Below the pieces are notes generated by a model. The model was not told the origin of the DNA. It searched no databases and was given only the letters and a program-made list of their open reading frames with translations. A DNA stretch of 15,154 nucleotides, taken from contig UQNF01000041.1 in NCBI GenBank assembly GCA_900542285.1, positions 1-15,154 on the forward strand. Direction: 5' to 3'. Each line of letters opens with the position of its first letter. Positions within the stretch are counted from its first letter, which is position 1. Positions 7,421 to 14,160 of the stretch are shown one piece after another. Origin of the DNA: an uncultured Clostridium sp. GTDB taxonomy: Bacteria > Bacillota > Clostridia > Christensenellales > CAG-138. Made by a program: the position numbers and the translations under genes.

Positions 7421-9355
7421 TTATGCGTGAACGACCTTGGAAAAATCCTCTGCCTTAAGGCTTGCACCGCCGATGAGTCCGCCGTCGATCTCGGGCATTG
7501 CCTTGAGCCCTGCGGCATTCTTTGCGTTCATGCTTCCTCCGTAGAGAATACGGGTATTCTGAGCAAATACGATACCGTACAGCTCCGCAATCACCCTGCG
7601 GATAGCACCAATGGTGCGGTTGGCTTCCTCGTCGGTTGCGGTCTTGCCCGTACCGATGGCCCAGATGGGCTCGTAAGCAACAACGATGTTCTTTGCCTTT
7701 TCGGCGTCAATGCCCTTGTAGAGAGCTTCGACCTGAGACGCCAGGAAGGTATCGGTAATGCCCGCTTCGCGCTGTTCCAGCGTTTCGCCGACGCATACGA
7801 TCGGGATAATGCCGTTTTCAAGCGCAGCCACGGTACGCATGTTGACGCTCTCATCGGTCTCACCGAAGTACTGACGGCGTTCACTATGGCCTATAATCGC
7901 ATATTCAACTCCGATATTCTTGAGCATATCGGCACTTATCTCGCCCGTATAGGCGCCCTTTGCCGCCCAATGTATGTTCTGCGAGCCGATATGAATATTG
8001 CTGCCCTGCGCCTTCTTGGCCACGCAGCAAAGGTCGACAAACGGAGGGCAGACAACGACATCGCATTCCGCATCGGCAACAAGGGGAATTAGTTCCGATA
8101 TAAGCTGCTTGGCTTCGTCACGGTTCATGTTCATCTTCCAGTTGCCGGCAATGAGCTTCTTGCGCTCGGGCCTATCCATAAGGCATGCAACGCCCGGAAG
8201 GGTCTTTCCCTCAAGGAATTCAAGGCTTGCGCCGCCTCCGGTTGAGATATGATCCATTTTATCGCTAAGGCCGAATTTGTTGATAGCCGAAGCTGAGTCG
8301 CCGCCACCGATTATGGTTGTTCCCTTGCACTCAGCGCATGCCACTGCTATGGCTTCGCTGCCATGCGCAAAATTATCAAATTCGAAAACGCCGAATGGGC
8401 CGTTCCAGACAACGGTGCCTGCTTCACGGATGATTTTGGAGAACAGATCGCGCGTCTTCTCGCCGATGTCAACGCCTTCATAGCCGTCAGGGATATGATC
8501 GAAAGGCACGGTCATGAATTCGGTATCGTTTTTGAACTCCTTGGCGACAACACAGTCGATGGGAAGGAGCATCTTAACGCCCTTGCTCTCCGCTTCGGAA
8601 AGAAGGGACTTTGCAAGTTCAATGCTGTCTTTATCGAGGATTGAATTCCCGATATCGTAGCCCATTGCCTTGAAGAAGGTGTAGCTCATGCCGCCGCCGA
8701 TGAGCAGCGTATCACACTTGTTGAGCAGATTGCGGATGACGCCTATCTTATCGCCAACCTTCTTGCCGCCGAGAAGCGCAACAAAGGGGCGTTCGGGGTC
8801 TGCGAGCGCATGCCCCATGATTCGAAGCTCCTTTTCAATAAGGAAGCCGCATACCGCAGGCAGGAAACGGGATACGCCCTCGGTGGATGCGTGAGCGCGA
8901 TGCACCGTGCCGAAGGCATCGGATACATACAGCTCCGCAAAGCTTGCAAGCGCTTTGGCGAATTCGGGATCGTTCTTCTCCTCTTCGGCATGGAAACGAA
9001 GGTTTTCGAGCAGGAGGATTTCGCCTTCCTTAAGCTCAGCTGCCTTCTGTTTTGCGTCCTCGCCGATGACATCCTTTGCAAAGCTGACCTTAACATCCGG
9101 AAGCAGCTCCTGAAGCCTCTTCGCAACGGGAGCAAGGCTCATTTCGGGTACGAATTTTCCCTTGGGTCTGCCGAGATGGGAGCAGAGTATGGTCTTTGCG
9201 TTGTTGTCTATGAGATAACGGATGGTGGGAAGCGCGCCGACGATACGACTTTCATCGGTGATAAACAGATTTTCGTCAAGGGGTACATTAAAATCAACCC
9301 TGACGAGTACGGATTTTCCGCTAACGGGTACATCTTTGACTGAAAGTTTAGTCAT
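7421..9355 (-). CDS. pgk-tpiA: Bifunctional phosphoglycerate kinase-triosephosphate isomerase fusion
   Basis: One 644-residue chain catalyses two glycolytic steps. Residues 1-392 are phosphoglycerate kinase: RVDFNVP (D21, N23), R37, HLGRPKG (60-66), NLRFH (R120), AFGTVHRAH (R153), LLGGKKVGDKIG, WNGPFGVFE, GGGDSA (350-355) and STGGGASLE. Residues 399-644 are triosephosphate isomerase: AGNWKMN (catalytic K407), IIGHSERR (H490), VAYEPIWAIGTGKTAT (general base E562, then loop 6) and ILYGGSMN. Both halves have near-normal length with all key residues, joined by only about six residues (MDRPER). Fusions of this kind are known from Thermotoga maritima. I see no Shine-Dalgarno sequence before M393, so a free isomerase is not predicted from an internal start. 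The ATG at 9353-9355 has AGGAGG 8 bases upstream. Transcribed from the promoter near 9.46 kb together with gpmI. The second and sixth positions of the family's usual GGAKVSDK loop differ slightly (GGKKVGDK). Confidence 0.97.
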   Translation of the reverse strand: MTKLSVKDVPVSGKSVLVRVDFNVPLDENLFITDESRIVGALPTIRYLIDNNAKTILCSHLGRPKGKFVPEMSLAPVAKRLQELLPDVKVSFAKDVIGEDAKQKAAELKEGEILLLENLRFHAEEEKNDPEFAKALASFAELYVSDAFGTVHRAHASTEGVSRFLPAVCGFLIEKELRIMGHALADPERPFVALLGGKKVGDKIGVIRNLLNKCDTLLIGGGMSYTFFKAMGYDIGNSILDKDSIELAKSLLSEAESKGVKMLLPIDCVVAKEFKNDTEFMTVPFDHIPDGYEGVDIGEKTRDLFSKIIREAGTVVWNGPFGVFEFDNFAHGSEAIAVACAECKGTTIIGGGDSASAINKFGLSDKMDHISTGGGASLEFLEGKTLPGVACLMDRPERKKLIAGNWKMNMNRDEAKQLISELIPLVADAECDVVVCPPFVDLCCVAKKAQGSNIHIGSQNIHWAAKGAYTGEISADMLKNIGVEYAIIGHSERRQYFGETDESVNMRTVAALENGIIPIVCVGETLEQREAGITDTFLASQVEALYKGIDAEKAKNIVVAYEPIWAIGTGKTATDEEANRTIGAIRRVIAELYGIVFAQNTRILYGGSMNAKNAAGLKAMPEIDGGLIGGASLKAEDFSKVVHA

Positions 9356-9377
9356 TGTTGTTTCCTCCTATATTATC

Positions 9378-9434
9378 GGTTGGATAAAATTGTATAAGCT
9401 CGCCGGACCGAATCATTCCAAGTCCACACCAACC
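9378..9434 (-). promoter_or_regulatory. Structured leader of the pgk-tpi mRNA
   Basis: GGTTGG (9378-9383) and CCAACC (9429-9434) are complementary and would close a 57-base domain in the roughly 90-base leader, ending just before the Shine-Dalgarno sequence. A shorter GGAC/GTCC pairing fits inside. I recognise no riboswitch class in it. Confidence 0.25.
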
Positions 9435-9454
9435 CTATTGTATTAGCATACCCA

Positions 9455-9483
9455 ATTATACCATGCAAATGCACGATATTCAA
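9455..9483 (-). promoter_or_regulatory. Sigma-A promoter of the pgk-tpi/gpmI operon
   Basis: On the minus strand TTGAAT (9478-9483), a 17-base spacer, then TATAAT (9455-9460), with TGG directly before the -10 making an extended element. The predicted start is near 9448, about 93 bases before the pgk start codon. With the divergent promoter at 9587-9615 it explains most of the 300-base gap 9356-9657; the remaining sequence between them shows nothing specific. Confidence 0.8.
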
Positions 9484-9586
9484 CAACGATTACCAAAATT
9501 TGTGCCCATTGCTTCCGTGTTTTTCAGCGAATGGAGCAGCTAAGCAGCAAATGCCCCGATTGTATGTGCCTGTCGCATATATGGTA

Positions 9587-9615
9587 TTGACATTGGGCTT
9601 ATGATATGATAGCAT
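9587..9615 (+). promoter_or_regulatory. Candidate promoter of the nucleotide-sugar dehydratase gene
   Basis: A perfect TTGACA -35 (9587-9592), a 17-base spacer and a weak -10 TAGCAT (9610-9615). The leader would be about 35 bases. It contains a small GGCT/AGCC hairpin (9631-9642) followed by five T, a weak terminator-like element right before the start codon that might attenuate, though the stem is only four or five pairs. Confidence 0.55.
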
Positions 9616-9657
9616 ATATATTACTTATTCGGCTTAGAAGCCTTTTTATGAGGAAAA

Positions 9658-11550
9658 ATGATTGTGAAGACAGAAACGCAGAGGAAAAAACTGAAAAATC
9701 GAATAAACCCGGCTAAGTCATTGCGAATTATTATGCTAATAATCTGTGATGCTCTGCTCGTCAATATTTCAGCTTTTTTTTCCTTGCTTATACGCTTTGA
9801 ATTTGACTTCGTTGAGTTCTTAACTACTGAATATATTATAAGCATTGCAAAGATCGCTCCGCTGTATACCGTTGTCAGCCTTGGCGTGTTTGCTTTGTTC
9901 AAATTGTATTCGAGCCTGTGGGAATTTGCATCGGTGGACGAGCTGCTGCGAATAGTGGTTGCTTGTTTGCTTGCGGATCTCATAGGCTTTGCGGCCATGC
10001 GAATGCTGCACCTTCCGATTCCAAGAAGCTTTCCGTTCATTAACAGCCTCCTGCTGATAATGTTCATCGTCTCGCTGCGTTTTTCCTATCGATTCTTCCG
10101 AAGAAACCGCCGTAGACGCATAGCCCAGCAAAAAAAGCGAACGATGCTAATCGGAGCAGGCAGGGCCGCTGCGATCGCTCTCAGGGATTTTCAGGGCAGC
10201 GAAAGCTCCGAAAACGAAGTGGTCTGTATTATTGACGATGACAAGAAAAAGCACGGGAGCTATATGCGAGGCATCCGCATAGTCGGGGGAAGGGAAAAGA
10301 TCGTTAGCGCCGCTCAGGCATATGGCATAGAGGAAATAATCATAGTAATGCCCTCTGCCTCCAACTCGACACACAGGGAGATCATCGAGATATGCCAGGA
10401 GACCGGATGCAAGGTGAAGACCCTTCCCGGGGTATTTCAGCTTGCCAATGGAGAGGTAAGCATCAGTCAGATCCGCGATGTTGAGATAGAGGACCTGCTG
10501 GGCAGGGACTCAGTAAATGTCGATATGACCGGTATTAAGGACTATGTTAAGGGCCGTATAGTGCTGGTCACCGGCGGAGGAGGTTCGATAGGAAGCGAGC
10601 TTTGCAGACAGATTGCGGAATACGAACCCAGGACCTTGATAATATTTGATGTGTATGAGAATAACGCATACGCCATTCAGCTTGAGCTCCTTAGGGATTA
10701 TCCGAAGCTTGACCTTCGCGTCCTCATCGGCACAGTGCGCGACAAGGAACGCGTTGACATGGTATTCTCTGATTTTCGCCCCGAACTGGTATTCCATGCG
10801 GCCGCGCATAAGCATGTTCCGCTCATGGAGGACAGCCCCAACGAGGCGATAAAGAATAATGTATTCGGAACGCTCAATGTGGCTCTTGCCGCAGACAGAT
10901 TCGGAAGCAGGCGCATGCTTCTTATCAGCACCGACAAGGCTGTCAATCCGACCAGCATCATGGGTGCGAGCAAACGCCTTTGCGAAATGATTGTTCAGAC
11001 GATGAACAGCCGCTCCAAGACGGAGTATGTAGCCGTCAGGTTCGGAAATGTTTTGGGTTCAAACGGTTCGGTAATACCCTTGTTCCGGGAGCAGATAGCA
11101 AACGGAGGACCTGTTACCGTTACTCATAAGGACATTGTCCGCTATTTCATGACGATACCGGAGGCCGTAAAGCTGATACTTCAAGCCGGGGTTTACGCCA
11201 AGGGCGGTGAGATCTTTGTGCTCGATATGGGCAAGCCCGTGAGGATCGATGACCTTGCAAGAAACATGATCAAGCTATCGGGATTTGAACCCGATGTTGA
11301 TATCAAGATCGTCTATACAGGTCTTCGTCCAGGGGAAAAGCTTTATGAGGAACTGCTTTTGAGCGAGGAGGGCCTTCAAAAGACCGCAAACGAGCTTATC
11401 TACATCGGTCATCGTGTCGAATTCGATGAGAACAGATTTGAAAACGACATTGAGCAGCTTCGGATTTTATGCGACAGCAATTCGCCGCTTATCCGTGATA
11501 AGGTTCGTGAGATAGTTCATGAATACAATCCGATCAAATATGAAGGCTGA
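9658..11550 (+). CDS. Membrane nucleotide-sugar 4,6-dehydratase/epimerase of the CapD/PglF/WbpM family
   Basis: A 630-residue enzyme that most likely converts UDP-N-acetylglucosamine, or a similar nucleotide sugar, to a 4-keto-6-deoxy sugar. This is an early step towards rare amino sugars for capsule, glycoprotein or teichoic-type glycans. The N-terminal 150 residues contain four hydrophobic membrane helices and a very basic loop (RFFRRNRRRR). A first Rossmann-like domain starts with MLIGAGRAA (163-171). The catalytic short-chain dehydrogenase domain follows, with VTGGGGSIGSE (304-314, NAD binding), HAAAHKHVP, STDKAVNPTSIMGASKR (T425, D426, K427, M435, K439) and FGNVLGSNGSV. The TDK triad and methionine in place of the usual tyrosine are diagnostic for the large PglF/WbpM-type dehydratases. 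ATG at 9658 with AGGAAAA close upstream. The 3' end overlaps the phosphoesterase gene by 32 bases. Exact sugar product cannot be told; CapD, PglF and WbpM are all possible names. Confidence 0.93.
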   Translation: MIVKTETQRKKLKNRINPAKSLRIIMLIICDALLVNISAFFSLLIRFEFDFVEFLTTEYIISIAKIAPLYTVVSLGVFALFKLYSSLWEFASVDELLRIVVACLLADLIGFAAMRMLHLPIPRSFPFINSLLLIMFIVSLRFSYRFFRRNRRRRIAQQKKRTMLIGAGRAAAIALRDFQGSESSENEVVCIIDDDKKKHGSYMRGIRIVGGREKIVSAAQAYGIEEIIIVMPSASNSTHREIIEICQETGCKVKTLPGVFQLANGEVSISQIRDVEIEDLLGRDSVNVDMTGIKDYVKGRIVLVTGGGGSIGSELCRQIAEYEPRTLIIFDVYENNAYAIQLELLRDYPKLDLRVLIGTVRDKERVDMVFSDFRPELVFHAAAHKHVPLMEDSPNEAIKNNVFGTLNVALAADRFGSRRMLLISTDKAVNPTSIMGASKRLCEMIVQTMNSRSKTEYVAVRFGNVLGSNGSVIPLFREQIANGGPVTVTHKDIVRYFMTIPEAVKLILQAGVYAKGGEIFVLDMGKPVRIDDLARNMIKLSGFEPDVDIKIVYTGLRPGEKLYEELLLSEEGLQKTANELIYIGHRVEFDENRFENDIEQLRILCDSNSPLIRDKVREIVHEYNPIKYEG

Positions 11551-12445
11551 AAAAAGTAAAATAACCAAGAGAGTTTGCATGATTATTCTTGTGACAATTA
11601 CTGCGCTGATAGTCCTCGTTATCATCGCTGCCGCTCTTTCGACTCTTCAGAATAAGGAAGTGCATGTTGCGGAGTATGAGATAGGCGCGGACGACGCAGG
11701 CTTCATTCCCATAAATATTGTGCTGATAAGCGACCTCCACAGGGCGCAATTCGGTGAGCACAATCAGCAGCTCGTCGACAAAACAGCGGAGCAGCATCCG
11801 GATCTGATAATGATCGCCGGCGATATGCTCGAAAGAAACCGTACCGATGCTGAGATCGAGGAATTTGCCTCTCTGCTCGACAGGCTTATGGAAATCGCTC
11901 CCGTTTATCTTAGCCGCGGCAATCACGATATGAACATATACGCGGGCGATATTGTTGATCCGTATGCGGTCGAACTCATACAAAATACCGGGGCTGTTAT
12001 TCTGGATAATGATTATGCGGACATCGATGTTAACGGATATGAGCTGCGTATCGGCGGTTCATTGGACTATGCCTTTGCCGACGATACGCAGGAGAAGTGG
12101 CTTGCAAGCGAGGCCTACGCTTTCTATTCGGATTTTGTGAACACCGACCGTTATAAGATAATGCTCAGCCATCGTCCGGACAGCTTTATTTTCGGCAATG
12201 CCGCAGATGTTTGGGATATAGACCTTGTGCTGTGCGGACATACGCACAACGGGGTGATCGCTTTCCCATGGGGCAAGGCTGTGTATGCTCCCGACCAGGG
12301 CATATTTCCCAAATACTCAAGGGGCTATTATGAGCTGGGAAGGATTCGTATGCTCATCTGCGGAGGACTTGCGGGCAACAGGGGAATTCCAAGGGTATTC
12401 AATCCTCCGGAAATAGTCAGGCTGACCCTGTATCCGACTCAATAA
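11519..12445 (+). CDS. Membrane-anchored metallophosphoesterase (YkuE/YaeI-like)
   Basis: A calcineurin-like phosphoesterase of 308 residues. An N-terminal basic segment and one membrane helix (about 19-41) place the catalytic domain outside the cell or at the membrane face. Dinuclear metal motifs are all present: ISDLH (D72, H74), AGDML (D102), RGNHD (N135, H136, D137), SHRPD (H218) and GHTHNG (H241, H243). Related enzymes cleave phosphoesters including UDP-linked lipid precursors; the substrate here is unknown. Genetic linkage to the nucleotide-sugar dehydratase suggests a role in surface glycan or undecaprenyl-linked intermediates, as inference only. It begins inside the dehydratase gene (32-base overlap, different frame), so translation is probably coupled. 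Neither the ATG at 11519 nor the one at 11540 has a clear Shine-Dalgarno sequence; the later start would give 301 residues and an 11-base overlap. No obvious terminator follows. Confidence 0.92.
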   Translation: MNTIRSNMKAEKSKITKRVCMIILVTITALIVLVIIAAALSTLQNKEVHVAEYEIGADDAGFIPINIVLISDLHRAQFGEHNQQLVDKTAEQHPDLIMIAGDMLERNRTDAEIEEFASLLDRLMEIAPVYLSRGNHDMNIYAGDIVDPYAVELIQNTGAVILDNDYADIDVNGYELRIGGSLDYAFADDTQEKWLASEAYAFYSDFVNTDRYKIMLSHRPDSFIFGNAADVWDIDLVLCGHTHNGVIAFPWGKAVYAPDQGIFPKYSRGYYELGRIRMLICGGLAGNRGIPRVFNPPEIVRLTLYPTQ

Positions 12446-12553
12446 TGAATGAGCATAATTGAAAATTAAGCGCACTGCTTTGCGAAGAAAACACCTCAAT
12501 TAAAATATATTATCTATTTGCTTGTTTTTTGCATAAAAATGACATTGCCACAT

Positions 12554-12582
12554 TTGACACAACATTTTACATATGTTATACT
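12554..12582 (+). promoter_or_regulatory. Near-consensus sigma-A promoter of the 12.6 kb lipoprotein gene
   Basis: TTGACA (12554-12559), a 17-base spacer and TATACT (12577-12582), with TGT directly before it as an extended -10. This is the best-matching promoter in the window. Transcription should begin near 12589, which rules out the upstream in-frame start at 12573 and supports the ATG at 12648. Confidence 0.85.
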
Positions 12583-12647
12583 TTTATAGTATCGCTAAGC
12601 CCGATACGAACATATCATTGAGCCGTGCGCTCGGAAAGGTTATTTCT

Positions 12648-13346
12648 ATGAAAACATCAAAACTCACTCGCCTGCTGGCAATAGCGCTTATTGCCATGTT
12701 CACCCTCGGTATGCTTGCAAGCTTCGGCTGCGACGGCCAGGAGTCCAATACTACGACTCCTCCACAGAATAATAATGATGACGGCGAAAACAACACCGGC
12801 TTCTTCCCCTCCGACATCACCATTGATATCCCGGATGACGGTTCGCTCACTGATTCCGCATACGGTATTTCTATCCGTGAAGGTTCTCCCTGGCTGATCG
12901 GCTATAGCAAAGACGGAGAAAAGATCATCGAGCAGGAACTCCCTGAAGAATTCCTTGAGGTAGGCGTTATCCGCGTAATGATGAAAGATATCGAGAACCT
13001 CAAATTCACCTGCTGCGGATATGAAGAAACTCTTGAGGAGTGGAAGGACCTGAGCGTTAAGCAGAGGTCAGCCCTTGGCTGTGTTTTCTATTATCAGAGT
13101 GGTGAAAAGTGCTGCCTGCTAGATGCAAAAATGGCTCGTGAGTATTCCGTGATCACGGCCGATGGCGATGGTGTTTTCGTAGGCTTTGACGACTATTATC
13201 TTCTCTACAAGCCCGCAGAGGGTGAGGAGATGCAGGCCGGCTTCGATGCTATGAAACTGCAGATCATGATAAACGGTAAGTTTGACCGTGCTATTGATAA
13301 TCTCAGCGACTGCTTTGAGCAGGTAGAACTAGAGCCTGCTCTCTAA
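12648..13346 (+). CDS. Predicted secreted protein or lipoprotein of unknown function
   Basis: A 232-residue protein I do not recognise. Residues 1-28 form a signal peptide: basic start (MKTSKLTR), hydrophobic core, then ASFGC. Cys28 may be lipidated, although SFGC lacks the usual leucine three residues before the cysteine, so the lipobox is not canonical. Residues 29-65 are a linker rich in Asn, Thr, Pro and Asp. The remaining acidic domain (about 66-232) has several aromatic residues and a Cys pair (LKFTCCGYEE, later EKCCLLD), with no catalytic motif I can name. The ATG at 12648 is preceded by GGAAAGG, 8 bases upstream. It stands alone between its own strong promoter and a strong terminator, so it is probably an abundant monocistronic surface protein. 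A taxon-specific adhesin-like or solute-binding accessory role is possible, but nothing in the sequence shows it. Confidence 0.8.
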   Translation: MKTSKLTRLLAIALIAMFTLGMLASFGCDGQESNTTTPPQNNNDDGENNTGFFPSDITIDIPDDGSLTDSAYGISIREGSPWLIGYSKDGEKIIEQELPEEFLEVGVIRVMMKDIENLKFTCCGYEETLEEWKDLSVKQRSALGCVFYYQSGEKCCLLDAKMAREYSVITADGDGVFVGFDDYYLLYKPAEGEEMQAGFDAMKLQIMINGKFDRAIDNLSDCFEQVELEPAL

Positions 13347-13380
13347 TTCGGAAGAATTATTTCGGAACTATTCCATACGG

Positions 13381-13422
13381 GCTGCCGAAAATGCACAGAA
13401 TGCATTACGGCAGCTCTTTTTT
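13381..13422 (+). terminator. Intrinsic terminator of the 12.6 kb lipoprotein gene
   Basis: GCTGCCG (13381-13387) pairs with CGGCAGC (13408-13414), and an inner ATGCA (13391-13395) pairs with TGCAT (13401-13405), around a five-base loop. The stem is followed by TCTTTTTT (13415-13422). It lies 35 bases after the stop codon. Confidence 0.93.
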
Positions 13423-14013
13423 GCGGAATTCTTTTAGAAATGTGGTCGATAGCCGAACGCCTTGCTGTAAGGAAAGCTATGGCTGATACACCGTCTGCAG
13501 ATCGCTGCAGAAGCAAGAAAGATTTCGCGGTGTCCAAACTATGAGAGTTGAATGCATAAGCTTATGCGCTTAAGGATTTCATCTTTTGATACAATAACAT
13601 CGAAAAAAATCGTCATGCTTCGGCATAATATATCAAAATTCGGCAAGGTATATGCTATAATCCTTATGAGTATATTAGCATTGTTCCTGCCGAAAAACAG
13701 ATGGAAACACGATAAGGCATTTAGGAATCGAGCGATAGCCTTAGCTATTGGAGTATGAACCTTAGCGTAATCTGAAAAGACTGCCTGTTCTGTTTTGATT
13801 CGGCTTATTTATAAGGAAACTGTAATCCTTACATGGCTTGAAAAATGGCGATAACGGTTGAGATTTTCGCCGGCACGGCTCAAGCCGATTTGGATGCGAA
13901 TAGATGATGTTGGCTGATTTATTGGGCCTTTACGGCGAGACCGACGATCAACAGATGCGTCAGCATCCAATATCTTTCAATGCCGGATATTGACAAAAAT
14001 CGGATAGTCGCAT
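13423..14013. other. Gene-poor stretch with hairpins and a lone promoter-like element
   Basis: I see no convincing gene in these 590 bases. Structural features are a perfect 7-bp hairpin TCTGCAG-ATCG-CTGCAGA (13494-13511), a 14-base perfect palindrome GCATAAGCTTATGC (13554-13567), and an inverted pair GGCTTG (13835-13840) / CAAGCC (13881-13886) enclosing further GGCGA/TCGCC pairing. TGCTATAAT (13653-13661, plus strand) is a perfect extended -10 with no matching -35. It could start an unannotated RNA of unknown end. A 68-codon ORF at 13552-13758 contains this element and lacks a good ribosome binding site, so I do not call it. Confidence 0.35.
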
Positions 14014-14022
14014 TGTCATAAT
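14014..14022 (+). promoter_or_regulatory. Extended -10 promoter of the second deacetylase gene
   Basis: TGTCATAAT fits an extended -10 (TGnCATAAT). A perfect TTGACA lies at 13990-13995, but the spacing to CATAAT is 21 bases, too long for a standard pair; with TGTCAT (14014-14019) as -10 the spacing would be 18. The inverted repeat CGGATAG (14001-14007) / CTATCCG (14030-14036) flanks the -10 and may be an operator. Transcription near 14029 argues for the GTG start at 14161. Confidence 0.5.
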
Positions 14023-14160
14023 ATGCACTCTATCCGTATGTGTGAATTTATGTCCGCAAACAGAGTTCTTACAGATAAGTCTGATTCATACCGGAACGGC
14101 AGATACAGGGAAGAACACCAATGTACCCACACAAAACAGAGCGAAAGGAAAACAAATTCT

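Noticed and set aside
7403..8092. 229-codon open frame on the plus strand
   Set aside because: It lies antisense to the isomerase half of the pgk-tpi fusion, has no ribosome binding site or recognisable domain, and arises from codon usage of the true gene.
8810..9343. 177-codon open frame on the plus strand
   Set aside because: Antisense to the kinase half of the fusion; no family features. Several similar antisense frames over gpmI (5780-6223, 6364-6813) were rejected for the same reason.
12573..12647. Upstream start for the 12.6 kb lipoprotein
   Set aside because: It lies within the promoter, before the predicted transcription start, and would bury the signal peptide.
13552..13758. 68-codon open frame in the gene-poor stretch
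   Set aside because: Weak ribosome binding site, starts at a palindrome, contains a promoter-like -10, and the translation resembles no protein I know.
14023..14160. Upstream ATG start for the second deacetylase
   Set aside because: It would overlap the -10 element and add 46 polar residues before a proper lipoprotein signal peptide; GTG at 14161 fits better.
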